Of a stretch of DNA of 64,000 nucleotides, positions 28,024 to 36,885 are shown piece after piece; position 1 is the stretch's first letter, and each line of letters begins with the position of its first letter. The stretch lies in assembly GCF_001591265.1 (NCBI RefSeq), contig NZ_BCUL01000003.1:106296-170295 (forward strand). The letters run 5' to 3'. Both the position numbers and the translations under genes were made by a program. Origin of the DNA: Moraxella atlantae NBRC 14588. Lineage in GTDB: Bacteria; Pseudomonadota; Gammaproteobacteria; Pseudomonadales; Moraxellaceae. A model generated the notes under the pieces. That model was not told the origin of the DNA, ran no database searches, and saw only the letters and a list, made by a program, of their open reading frames with translations.

Positions 28024-29472
28024 ATGCGTAACCCCGTTTTTTCTTTTTCTACCACAACCACGCCTGTGGCTGACCGTGCGCGCCGCTTGTCGGTACTTGT
28101 CGCTGCCATGCTTGTGCAAACGCTCAGCCTAAGCGCGCATGCCGCCACCGCAGATATCAGCAACACCCCCATGGCTGCGCCAAATGCTGCTACCACGCGC
28201 GCGCCTGCGGTTAGTGTGCAAAAACGCACGCTAGATCGTGTGGTTGCTGTGGTCAATGATACGCCGATTTTGCAAAGTCAGCTGGATACAGCGATGGCAG
28301 AAGCTCAACAGATGCTTGCCGCGCAAAACCGTCGCCTTACGCCCGAGCAGCTGCGCCGCCAAGTGCTTGACCAACTGATTTTGCAGCAAATTCAGTTGGA
28401 TATCATCAAACGCCAAGGCATTCGTGTTGATGATAGCCGCGTCAATGCAGCGCTGTTAAATCTTGCCAAGCAGCAAGGCATTGATTCATTGGCACAATTG
28501 CAGCAACAGCTTGACCGCGAGCAAGCAGGCAGTTATCAAGCGTTGCGCCAACAGGTCAGCCAAGAACTTGCTATGCAAACGTTACAGCAGCAACAAGTTG
28601 CGCGGCGGATTAAAATCAGCGACCAAGATGTGGATATGTTTTTAGCATCGCCCGAAAGCCGCGCGCTTGACCAAGTTGAGTATCGTACCTTGCACGTATT
28701 GGTGCCCTACCCCGAGACAGGCAAAGCGCCGACCAGTGCCGAGCAACGTCAAGCCCTACAAGTGGCGGACAAGATCGCCGACGCGCTCAAAGCGGATCAT
28801 GCCGATGTCAATGCGGTGGTTGCCGACGCGCAAGCAGGCTATCCTGCCGAAATCCAAGGCGGTGACATGGGTTTTCACCGTGCAGGCGAGTTACCGCGCG
28901 ATTTGTCACGTGATATCACCGCGTTGCGTGTTGGACAAGTCACCGCCCCCCTACCCACCACACGCGGGCTCAATGTCATCAAGCTGGTTGAAAAACAAGG
29001 CAATGACCAACAAATCATTGACCAATGGCAGGTACGCCATATCCTCATTAGCCCATCGGTGACGATGACCAACGAGCTTGCCAAGCAGCAAATTGAATCA
29101 CTGTACCAACAGCTGCGCCAAGGTGCGGATTTTGCTACCCTTGCCGCAACGTATTCTAAAGACCCTGGCAGCGCGAACAATGGCGGCTCATTGGGTTGGG
29201 TTGGTGAAGGTGAGATGGTGCCACAGTTTGAACAAGTGATGAAAAATACCGAAGTCAATGATTTTTCAACACCGTTTGCAACACAATACGGCTGGCATAT
29301 TCTTAAAGTTGAAGGCAAGCGGCAACACGACGTGACTGATATCTATCGCCGCAACAAGGCGCGTGAGACCCTTTATCAGCGCCTTGCCCCACAAGCGTTA
29401 GAAGATTGGTTGCAAGAACTACGCGCGCAAGCGTATGTCAAAATCATGCCCGAGGCGCAAACCACCAACTAA
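28024..29472 (+). CDS. surA: periplasmic chaperone and peptidyl-prolyl isomerase SurA
   Basis: A 482-residue exported chaperone for outer membrane proteins, including LptD encoded just upstream. A signal peptide ends near SAHAA; the N-terminal chaperone domain starts LDRVVAVVNDTPILQSQLD. Two parvulin domains follow (YRTLHVLVPYP with QGGDMGFHRAGELP, and WQVRHILIS with GGSLGWVGEGEMVPQFE), and the C-terminal helix closes the fold. AAGGATAG precedes the ATG. The lptD-surA order is conserved in many Gammaproteobacteria. Confidence 0.94.
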   Translation: MRNPVFSFSTTTTPVADRARRLSVLVAAMLVQTLSLSAHAATADISNTPMAAPNAATTRAPAVSVQKRTLDRVVAVVNDTPILQSQLDTAMAEAQQMLAAQNRRLTPEQLRRQVLDQLILQQIQLDIIKRQGIRVDDSRVNAALLNLAKQQGIDSLAQLQQQLDREQAGSYQALRQQVSQELAMQTLQQQQVARRIKISDQDVDMFLASPESRALDQVEYRTLHVLVPYPETGKAPTSAEQRQALQVADKIADALKADHADVNAVVADAQAGYPAEIQGGDMGFHRAGELPRDLSRDITALRVGQVTAPLPTTRGLNVIKLVEKQGNDQQIIDQWQVRHILISPSVTMTNELAKQQIESLYQQLRQGADFATLAATYSKDPGSANNGGSLGWVGEGEMVPQFEQVMKNTEVNDFSTPFATQYGWHILKVEGKRQHDVTDIYRRNKARETLYQRLAPQALEDWLQELRAQAYVKIMPEAQTTN

Positions 29473-29504
29473 GTCAGCCACCAAATAGCGGTGTTCATTC
29501 GGCC

Positions 29505-30308
29505 TTAAATAATGGCAATCAGTGTTGCCATGCGCCCTGTTGCTGCCAGACCTTGCTGGGTTTGGCGGCGATAAGAATAAAACCGTGTATCAGCAAAGCT
29601 ATCTAGCCTGCTGATATTCACCTGCGTAATACCGCAAGCTGCAAGCTGTGCTTGGGCAAGGTATGCCAAATCAGCCCAATAATGCCCATGCTTGTGGGGA
29701 TTTGGGCGCAAATAATTATCGATACTGTCAGATGGTTGCACTGTCGCTGCCAATGCATCGCGCACGCGGTGATCAACTTCATAATGCTTAGCAGCGATAC
29801 ACGCGCCAATCCACGCCTGCCACTGACTGGTATCAGCATCGGACTGTGCTTGTGTCATGGCGTGCACAGTGCTAGCAATCACATTTTTGGCTAAGCCTTG
29901 CCACCCTGCATGGATCGCGCCAATCTGTGACCCATCGGCATTTGTCAGCACGATGGGCACACAATCGGCAGTCATAATGGCAAGCGCGGTCTTGGGTAAA
30001 GCGGTGAATTGCGCGTCGGCATCGGGTGCGGTGGTGCTGAGTGTAGCGTTTATTTGCACCACGTTTGCACCGTGAACTTGATTGAGCCAGCTGATACGAT
30101 TGATGCCTGCTTGCGTATTTAGTGTATTTAATAAGCGCGTGCGGTGATGGTGCACGCTTGTCGGCTCGTCTTTGACGTGTAAGCCTACGTTGTTGCTGCC
30201 ATAAGGGTGGGTCATGCTGCCGACGGTGGTTTGGATGACCCACACGCGCTGCCCGTTGGCAAAGGCTGGTTGAGCTAGGGTTAAATAATCGGGCTGAAGA
30301 TTTGACAC
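29505..30308 (-). CDS. pgeF: PgeF/YfiH laccase-domain purine nucleoside phosphorylase family protein
   Basis: A 267-residue multicopper-fold (COG1496) protein. The three metal ligands are visible: His in LNQVHGANVV, Cys in ADCVPIVL and His in IHAGWQGL. E. coli YfiH corrects peptidoglycan side-chain errors, and relatives act as purine nucleoside phosphorylases or adenosine deaminases. The Cys usually seen near the C-terminal SYRR is replaced here (LDSFADTRFYSYRR). The start is GTG. It is convergent with surA. Confidence 0.88.
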   Translation of the reverse strand: MSNLQPDYLTLAQPAFANGQRVWVIQTTVGSMTHPYGSNNVGLHVKDEPTSVHHHRTRLLNTLNTQAGINRISWLNQVHGANVVQINATLSTTAPDADAQFTALPKTALAIMTADCVPIVLTNADGSQIGAIHAGWQGLAKNVIASTVHAMTQAQSDADTSQWQAWIGACIAAKHYEVDHRVRDALAATVQPSDSIDNYLRPNPHKHGHYWADLAYLAQAQLAACGITQVNISRLDSFADTRFYSYRRQTQQGLAATGRMATLIAII

Positions 30309-30533
30309 CGTTTTTTCCTTTTTTTAAATTAAGCAAAAAATTCTTTAAGTTTATAAATATTTTATGCCGTTTTAAAATTTATTTTAAATAAATAGTTTGT
30401 TCAAATAAACTTATTACATATTGGGCATGATTGGCTTGCTTTTATTCGGTGCAATTTTCATGGCTACGCGTGCTGATTGGTGGTAGCAAGCCATCAATCG
30501 TTCTTTGGTATTTAGCAGGCTTGTAACTTTAAC

Positions 30534-30583
30534 TTAGCTGTTATATTAAATTAGCTGTTATATTAACTTAGCTGCCATATTCC
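30534..30583. repeat. three tandem 17-bp repeats at the end of the PHP-domain gene
   Basis: The unit TTAGCTGTTATATTAAA recurs at 30534-30550, 30551-30567 (one change) and, degenerately, from 30568. The third copy encodes the last residues and stop of the RNase AM gene (30563-30565), so the array grew outward from the 3' end of the gene. Confidence 0.75.
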
Positions 30584-31510
30584 CACTTGTCCGTCATGCA
30601 GTTTGGGCACTTGCCCCAGTACACGCCACGGCATGGTGGTGCCATGAAAATCGCTGCCAACCGACACCCGTAAGCCATGTGCTGCAATGGCGCGGTCAAT
30701 CATGTGCCGTGTGGAAGGCGGCTCATTGCTGGCAGGTAGCTCGACCGCGTCACCGCCTGCTTTGGCAAAATCCGCCAACAGGTTACGCACTTTGGTCGCG
30801 CTCAAGCCGTAACGCGTTGGGTGCGCCAAGGAGGCTTTGCCGCCGCACGCATGGATCAAGCGCACGGTGTCGGTAAGGCTCAGGCCATCAAGTGGTACGT
30901 AGCATGGCTTGTAGTCGGCAAGATAGTGGCTAAACGCGCTTTGTACGTCTTTAACCATGCCAAAATCAACCATCGTGCTGGCAAGGTGCGTACGCCCAAC
31001 GGCTTTGGGATTGTGCTGCGCCTTGACTAGTACCGCTTGCCACAATTCATCAACGGGCTGCTTAAAAACAGCCGCGATTTTTTGGCAAATTGCATAGCCG
31101 CGGCGTTCACGCTGGTCTTGGATCACCGATAACCGCGCGTGCATGGTGTCAGTATCATCAAAGCCGTAACCCAGCACGTGCAGCACGATTTGGCTATTTG
31201 CTGATTTTTTGCTGTAACCGCCTGTCACACGGTGGCGGCAGCTGATTTCAACCCCGTTTAGCAAGGTCATGCCCAGCTCGGCGGCGGTTTGGTGGGCTTC
31301 GGTCAGTCCTGCAACGCTGTCATGGTCGGTAAGTGCCAAGACGTGCACGCCATTGGCATGGGCGCAGCGCACGACCTCACTGGGCGCAAAACTGCCATCC
31401 GAGCAGGTGCTATGACAATGCAAGTCTATCGGCAATGATGTAAAACTGGGACTGGCGGCAAATAAAGCATGGTGTTCGGGGCGCGGTGCGTGCTGGCTAA
31501 ATTGGTTCAC
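30563..31510 (-). CDS. PHP-domain 5'-3' exoribonuclease (RNase AM / YciV family)
   Basis: A 315-residue PHP-domain metalloenzyme. DLHCHSTCSDGS and LTDHD supply the first metal ligands, HPTRYG and SVGSDFHGT the later ones. E. coli YciV (RNase AM) trims 5' ends of 5S and other rRNAs and degrades 3',5'-bisphosphonucleotides. The start is a GTG with AAGG upstream. It is divergent from yciB, a common neighbour in Proteobacteria. Confidence 0.88.
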   Translation of the reverse strand: MNQFSQHAPRPEHHALFAASPSFTSLPIDLHCHSTCSDGSFAPSEVVRCAHANGVHVLALTDHDSVAGLTEAHQTAAELGMTLLNGVEISCRHRVTGGYSKKSANSQIVLHVLGYGFDDTDTMHARLSVIQDQRERRGYAICQKIAAVFKQPVDELWQAVLVKAQHNPKAVGRTHLASTMVDFGMVKDVQSAFSHYLADYKPCYVPLDGLSLTDTVRLIHACGGKASLAHPTRYGLSATKVRNLLADFAKAGGDAVELPASNEPPSTRHMIDRAIAAHGLRVSVGSDFHGTTMPWRVLGQVPKLHDGQVGIWQLS

Positions 31511-31631
31511 AGATTAACCTTAGGCTGAACGATTTTACCTTGCGATTTTAGCACAACCGTGTAAACTAGCGGCTATTATTTGCACTTGTCTGTGTACTTG
31601 GTGTTTGACAAAACGGTTGTAAGGGTCGGCT

Positions 31632-32180
31632 ATGACAGCATTGCTGGATTTTATCCCGTTGATTGCGTTTTTTGTGGCAGCAAAGCTATATGGCGTGCTG
31701 GCAGCGGCAGGCGCGATGTTGGTTGCGACGCTGATTGTCGCGGTGATTCACGCGGCGCGCGCAGGTGGTAAACTCACGCGTCAGCAATGGGTCACGGTCG
31801 TGCTAACCGTGGTGTTTTGCGGCTTGAGCCTTGCGTTTCATGATGACACGTTTATCAAATGGAAATCTACGGTCATCAACAGCGTATTGGCAGCGGGGCT
31901 GTTGGTTAGCGTGTTACTTGGTAAGCCGCTCATGCAGCTGGCATTGGGGCAGGTGTTTCGCCTGTCGCCTGCAGGCTGGCGCAAACTGACATTGGCATGG
32001 GTGGGTTATTTTGTGCTGATGGCGGCGTTGCAATACTACTTTGCGTTTTTTACCAGTAATGCAACGTGGGTTAATTTTAAAACATGGGGCTGGCTGCCTG
32101 TCATGCTGGTGTTTATGGTTGGGCAGTTTGCACTATTAAAAAACCATCTCAATCCCGATTTGGCAAAACCACAAAAATAA
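31632..32180 (+). CDS. yciB: YciB/IspZ family inner membrane septation protein
   Basis: A 182-residue integral membrane protein with about five helices. LLDFIPLIAFFVAAKLYGVLAAAGAML opens the family pattern; KWKSTVINSVLAAGLLVS, WRKLTLAWVGYFVLMAALQYYFAF and LKNHLNPDLAK close it. YciB interacts with division and envelope proteins and affects cell length. A YciI-like gene follows after 29 bp. Confidence 0.92.
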   Translation: MTALLDFIPLIAFFVAAKLYGVLAAAGAMLVATLIVAVIHAARAGGKLTRQQWVTVVLTVVFCGLSLAFHDDTFIKWKSTVINSVLAAGLLVSVLLGKPLMQLALGQVFRLSPAGWRKLTLAWVGYFVLMAALQYYFAFFTSNATWVNFKTWGWLPVMLVFMVGQFALLKNHLNPDLAKPQK

Positions 32181-32209
32181 GTTTAACTATTTAAACATAA
32201 GGAAAAACC

Positions 32210-32506
32210 ATGGCGTTATTTGTTTTGATTTGTCATGATGCACCCCAGACCGCCGAGGCGCGCCAACAACATCGTCCTGCCCACCTAGAACGCCTTGCAG
32301 CATTAGATGCGGCAGGGCAATTACGCTTGGCAGGCCCTACCCCTGTCGCCCATGGGGTCAGTGAGGTCACAGGCAGCGTGATTGTGGCGGATTTTGCTGA
32401 CGAAGCGGCAGCGCAAGACTGGGTCGCGCAGGAGCCGTTTTTGCTGCACGGTGTGTATAGCCACGTTGATATCAAGCCGTTTGTGCAGGTGTTACCCAAG
32501 GCGTAA
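32210..32506 (+). CDS. YciI family protein
   Basis: A 98-residue ferredoxin-like protein. HLERLAALDAAGQLRLAGPT and IVADFADEAAAQDWVAQEPF match the YciI fold, and the His-Asp pair thought to act catalytically is present. The biochemical role is unresolved. AAGGAAAAACC precedes the ATG. It is probably in an operon with yciB. Confidence 0.9.
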   Translation: MALFVLICHDAPQTAEARQQHRPAHLERLAALDAAGQLRLAGPTPVAHGVSEVTGSVIVADFADEAAAQDWVAQEPFLLHGVYSHVDIKPFVQVLPKA

Positions 32507-32618
32507 GATTGGCTATATTTTTTGTGGGATTGAATGTTTGATCGCTTGTTGGGTCTAAAGTTTTTTAGGTCTAAGGCGTTTTGGTTTGATAGTTTTTTGG
32601 GTTGAAAGGTAGGCAGCG

Positions 32619-33050
32619 GTGCAAGGTAGCCAAAAGCAAGATGGCAAACACAACCAAATGATGAAATGGGCGCAACAATCGGCTTGTGGGCTGTTGCTAC
32701 TGGCGTTGCACATACCGACGTTTGCCGCGCCACAAGTGATCGTCAATCCTAACGCGCCTGCCTCTGCCGTGGCGGCAACCAAAAGCTTGCCCACGCAAAA
32801 CCCCAATCAGCCGACACTTGCTCAGCTCAACCAACCCAGCGCACCAGCCTTGCAACAAGCCAATGAACAACTATTGATGGCAAACGCCGAACTTAAACGC
32901 CAAGTCGATAGCCTCGCCACCCAAGTCAATGTGCTGGTCCACGAACGCAGTGGCCAGCTGTTTATGTACGGTGCGGTCACCGCGTTGCTTGGTGTGTTGG
33001 TTGGGCTTACGCTGGGCTGGCTGGTGTTTGGGCGCAAGGGACGCTGGTGA
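32619..33050 (+). CDS. small exported, membrane-anchored coiled-coil protein
   Basis: A 143-residue protein of unknown function. A signal sequence (LLLLALHIPTFAA) leads to a Pro/Asn/Ala-rich segment, a short coiled coil (ANEQLLMANAELKRQVDSLATQVNVL) and a C-terminal membrane helix ending FGRKGRW. The layout resembles the tail of YgiM-type proteins, without an SH3 domain. The GTG at 32619 has AAAGG upstream; ATG 32658 is an alternative that lacks one. Its stop overlaps the mnmC start by one base. Confidence 0.65.
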   Translation: MQGSQKQDGKHNQMMKWAQQSACGLLLLALHIPTFAAPQVIVNPNAPASAVAATKSLPTQNPNQPTLAQLNQPSAPALQQANEQLLMANAELKRQVDSLATQVNVLVHERSGQLFMYGAVTALLGVLVGLTLGWLVFGRKGRW

Positions 33051-35182
33051 TGGCTGATTTGTCAAACACTGATCTGTCAAACGTTCACGCTATCGCCCCT
33101 GCACAAATCGACTGGCAAACCGATGATGGTGGTCATGTTGTGCCGATATCGGCGCGGTTTGGTGATGTGTATTTTAGCCGCGCCGATGGACTGGCAGAAA
33201 GCCAATTTGTGTTTTTAGACCACAACCAACTGGCACAGCGCTGGGCAGCGTTGCCCGATTACGGCTATTTTGTGGTGGGTGAGATTGGCTTTGGCACGGG
33301 GCTAAATGTGCTAGCCGCATGGCAACTGTGGCGGCACGTGCGCCCCGATAACCACAGTCGGCTGCATATCATCACTACCGAAAAATACCCACTGCAACGG
33401 GCGGACTTGGCGCGCGCCCTGGCAACATGGACACCGCTTGCACCCTTGGCGCAGCGTTTGCTTGACAATTATCCGCCGCTGTTGGCAGGCTGCCATCGGC
33501 TAAATTTTTTTGATGAACGCCTGACGCTGGATTTGTGGTTTGGCGATGCCATCACAAGCCTGCAGCAGTGCACGGGACAAGCGCGTGTCGATGCGTGGTG
33601 GCTTGATGGTTTTGCACCTGCGCGTGATACGCGGCTTTGGTCAGACGCGCTATTTGCCCAGATCCGCCGCTTGTCCAAAGCAGGCACGACGCTGGCAACG
33701 TTTAGCGCGGCGCAGGTTGTCAAATCGGGTCTACAGCGGCAGGGCTTTGTGCTAAGCAAAGTTAAAGGCTATGGCAAAAAACGCCACATGCTCACGGGTG
33801 TATTGCCCAAAAATCCGCCACCCGTGTTGGCAACGGCGCGTTTTCGCCACAACAAAAAAATCGCGCCGTTTTGGCTGCCGCTACCCTTTCGACAAGATTT
33901 TTATCATGCTACCTTACGGCATACATCGCGGCGCAAGCACACGCTCGATACGTTGCCAGACTTAGTACCCACCAATCATCGTGCGCTGACGGTGGCGGTG
34001 GTTGGCGCAGGTGTGGCAGGGCTTGCGGTGGCGTATAGTCTTGCACAGCGTGGACATCGTGTGTGGCTGCTGGATCGCGCCCATCCGCTGGCAGGCGCGT
34101 CGGGCAATATCCGCGCCCTACTTGCACCCAAGCTACACAATGTCACACGTTTTGATGACAACTTGCACCTCATCGGTTATTTGGCAGGCTTACGGTTTTA
34201 TCCCGCCTTACAGGCGTTGCTACCACCGCATGCCGCGCCCGTGCTTGAGCGCGTCGGGGTTTTGGATTTATTGGCGCACCAACGCCGCGCCATTGACAGC
34301 GATGCACAAGCTAGCGTGGCGGATTTTGCTGTACCATTAGATGACAAGCAGGTGCAAACCTTGCTCGATGGTAAAACCCATGCCATACCGCCCACCCAAA
34401 CGCCCGATCCGCAAGCGACCCAACAAGCAGGCTGGTGGCTTGCTGACGCAAGTTTAATCAACACGCAAATATTTGCCGAGGCGGTACTGCGTTTACCACA
34501 TATCACGTTTTGTCAAACGACCTTGCAAAGCCTACAACAAACAGGCGACTGCGTTACGTTACAAACGGTCACGCACGCCAACGCCCAACCCATGGATCTA
34601 CCGCCCACTTTTGACCATGCCGTGCTATGCATGGCACGTGACACGGCAGAATTTTTGCCGCATGTGTCACGGATCAAATACAGCCGCGGACAAATCAGCT
34701 GGTTTGCCTTGCCTACCGATGATGACAGCCTGCCGCCATTCGCGCTAAAATACGGTGGCTATTTGGCAACTTTTGGCGATACACGCCAGCGTTATGCCCT
34801 ACTTGGGGCTAGTTTTGTTCGTGGCACATCCGATACGCGCACCCACGCTGCCGACCATGAGGCGAATTTAGCCACATTGCAGCAAGCTTTGCCAACACTG
34901 GCCAGCCAGCCACTGTTTGACAAAAACCGTCTGCCAGATTGGCAAGGCCGCGCCAGCCTACGCGCCCAAACCCCCGATTATTTGCCAGTGGTTGGACAAG
35001 TGTGGGCACAGCCAAACGACACGCACAGCCGCGTGTGGACATTTGCCGCGTTGGGCTCAAAAGGCTATGCGTACGCGCCGATTTGCGGCGAGTTTTTGGT
35101 AGGTTTGATGGGTGGTGAAATGCTGCCACTGCCGCGGCATTGGTTGGCAACCTTAAGCCCGAATCGTAAAGCGTTGCGCTAA
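33050..35182 (+). CDS. mnmC: bifunctional tRNA mnm5s2U biosynthesis protein MnmC
   Basis: A 710-residue two-domain enzyme acting on wobble uridine 34. The N-terminal methyltransferase part has GEIGFGTGLNVLAAW and DAWWLDGFAPARD. The C-terminal FAD oxidoreductase starts near residue 310 with VAVVGAGVAGLAVAYSLAQRG. The oxidase turns cmnm5U into nm5U and the methylase makes mnm5U. The ATG at 33050 overlaps the previous stop codon, suggesting translational coupling. It is convergent with the glycan cluster. Confidence 0.93.
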   Translation: MADLSNTDLSNVHAIAPAQIDWQTDDGGHVVPISARFGDVYFSRADGLAESQFVFLDHNQLAQRWAALPDYGYFVVGEIGFGTGLNVLAAWQLWRHVRPDNHSRLHIITTEKYPLQRADLARALATWTPLAPLAQRLLDNYPPLLAGCHRLNFFDERLTLDLWFGDAITSLQQCTGQARVDAWWLDGFAPARDTRLWSDALFAQIRRLSKAGTTLATFSAAQVVKSGLQRQGFVLSKVKGYGKKRHMLTGVLPKNPPPVLATARFRHNKKIAPFWLPLPFRQDFYHATLRHTSRRKHTLDTLPDLVPTNHRALTVAVVGAGVAGLAVAYSLAQRGHRVWLLDRAHPLAGASGNIRALLAPKLHNVTRFDDNLHLIGYLAGLRFYPALQALLPPHAAPVLERVGVLDLLAHQRRAIDSDAQASVADFAVPLDDKQVQTLLDGKTHAIPPTQTPDPQATQQAGWWLADASLINTQIFAEAVLRLPHITFCQTTLQSLQQTGDCVTLQTVTHANAQPMDLPPTFDHAVLCMARDTAEFLPHVSRIKYSRGQISWFALPTDDDSLPPFALKYGGYLATFGDTRQRYALLGASFVRGTSDTRTHAADHEANLATLQQALPTLASQPLFDKNRLPDWQGRASLRAQTPDYLPVVGQVWAQPNDTHSRVWTFAALGSKGYAYAPICGEFLVGLMGGEMLPLPRHWLATLSPNRKALR

Positions 35183-35198
35183 CGCTTGCCAACGTGGT

Positions 35199-36050
35199 TT
35201 AACCAGCGGTTGGTGGTGTTGATCGCGCGCGTTGCCGCAGTATTGTGCCATACACCCACGCCCGTAGCGCATTGGGTAGCAGACGCACAGGCACACGCAT
35301 CGCAAGATTTTTGGCAACTTGCTGCCAACTAACAAAGCCTTGCCGATAAAACGCATGCTGCATCTGCCATTCAAGCCGCGCATACTGCCAGCCGCCGCGC
35401 CGCTGATACATCGCCGCACCTGCCCGTGCATATACCAACACATTGGGCAAATTGGCAAAACGCGCACCTGCCAACAGCAGCCGCACCCACAGGTCATAAT
35501 CCTCATACAGCGGCGCGTGACGATAGCCGCCAACTGCCAGTACCGTCGGTTTGTGCAGTGCCACCGTCATGTGATTAATGGGGTTACGCGATTTGGCATA
35601 GCGCGCGATATCAGCATGGCAAAGTGGCACGGTTTTAAGCGTTTGCGCGGTTGCATCGGTCGGCGGCTGGCTGCCTACAAACTCCAGCACTTGCCCGCCC
35701 AAAACGCTGATATCAGACTGGGCATTGATAAACGCCACCTGCTGGGCAAACCGCGTCGGCACACAGATGTCATCGGTATCCATCCGCAGCACCCAATCAT
35801 GCGTACAAGCGGCAAGCCCGTGCTGCAACGCACGCCCTAAGCCAACATTACACGCCAACGGCACGATGACCAATGGCAAACGCGGCTGATATTCGGCAAT
35901 GACCGCGTGCAAATCCGCGCTCACCTCACCGTCAAGCACCAACACGACCTCATCGGCGGCAAGCGTTTGCGTGACAAGGCTTGCCAAACATTGCGCCAAA
36001 TACGCCGCCTGCTCAGCTGCGTACAGCGACAACAGCACCGAAAACTTCAC
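35199..36050 (-). CDS. family 2 glycosyltransferase
   Basis: A 283-residue GT-A enzyme. KFSVLLSLYAAEQAAYLAQCLASL is the nucleotide-sugar-binding start, LRMDTDD the DXD metal site, and YEDYDLWVRLLLAG a typical acceptor block. The start is the GTG at 36050 with GGAGGG six bases upstream; the longer frame lacks family similarity. It is the last gene of the minus-strand glycan cluster and begins 13 bp after the GT14 gene. Donor and linkage are unknown. Confidence 0.85.
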   Translation of the reverse strand: MKFSVLLSLYAAEQAAYLAQCLASLVTQTLAADEVVLVLDGEVSADLHAVIAEYQPRLPLVIVPLACNVGLGRALQHGLAACTHDWVLRMDTDDICVPTRFAQQVAFINAQSDISVLGGQVLEFVGSQPPTDATAQTLKTVPLCHADIARYAKSRNPINHMTVALHKPTVLAVGGYRHAPLYEDYDLWVRLLLAGARFANLPNVLVYARAGAAMYQRRGGWQYARLEWQMQHAFYRQGFVSWQQVAKNLAMRVPVRLLPNALRAWVYGTILRQRARSTPPTAG

Positions 36051-36063
36051 CCATTGCCCTCCG

Positions 36064-36885
36064 TTAGCCCATTTGCGCCAGCCACGCGCGTGCCACATCA
36101 GGCTTGACCTTACGCGCAAACCAAAACCCTTGTGCTTGTGCTGCCATCAATGTCGCGCGGTTCAGATACAGCGGACTGTTGCCATGGTTAAAACTTTTAT
36201 CAAACACAATATAGCGTCTATTGTCACCGCTCAGCGTGATTTGCCCTGCCAATTGCTCACTGACCAAGGTTTGCAAAAAATGCTCATCGGGCACCAGTTT
36301 TTTGGCAAAAAACGCTTGATAATCAGCAATATACGGCAAAATTTTTTGCCAATCGCAGCGCGTGACTGAAAACCACTGTGAGCCAAAATACACAGGCGCA
36401 GGATATGGCAAAATTTTTGCCCGCGCCTGCTGCAGCTTAGTCAACACCTTGCCTGCCAACTTACGTTGCCACGGCGTGTCAGCATGTAGGCTATCACTGA
36501 CCAAACGGTAGCCATATTGTGGCGCGATTTGGCAGTTTAGCATCATGGCATTGCCACGCGTCTGCCAATCGCGCGCAATCACGGCAAAATCTTGCAACAC
36601 CACATCTTCACCGCTGACCAAATGCAAAAATTGATTGTCAGCATTTGCCAACGCTGCGGCAAATAAATTCACTGTGGCCTGAATTTGGCTAAAACCGCCC
36701 CAGTACACCGCCACACGCTCGCTTAACACATAAAAATTGGGCAAATCTTTTGACGTGATATTGACATCGCTTTTTGCATCTACATGCACATACACATTGA
36801 CCGATGGCATGCGTGCGGCAAACGCCTGCCAATAATCCACCGCTTGGTGCGCCTGTACCAAAATCGCGTGGCGGTTTGCGGTCAT
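36064..36885 (-). CDS. GT14 core-2/I-branching-type glycosyltransferase
   Basis: A 273-residue protein of the core-2/I-branching family. HAILVQAHQ at the start, VYVHVDAKSD, GGFSQIQATVNL, HLVSGEDVVL and YFGSQWFSVTRCDW match bacterial GT14 enzymes, which usually transfer GlcNAc or xylose from a UDP-sugar. VPDEHFLQTLV carries the conserved acidic motif. It overlaps the GT52 gene by 4 bp, so the two are translationally coupled. Confidence 0.82.
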   Translation of the reverse strand: MTANRHAILVQAHQAVDYWQAFAARMPSVNVYVHVDAKSDVNITSKDLPNFYVLSERVAVYWGGFSQIQATVNLFAAALANADNQFLHLVSGEDVVLQDFAVIARDWQTRGNAMMLNCQIAPQYGYRLVSDSLHADTPWQRKLAGKVLTKLQQARAKILPYPAPVYFGSQWFSVTRCDWQKILPYIADYQAFFAKKLVPDEHFLQTLVSEQLAGQITLSGDNRRYIVFDKSFNHGNSPLYLNRATLMAAQAQGFWFARKVKPDVARAWLAQMG

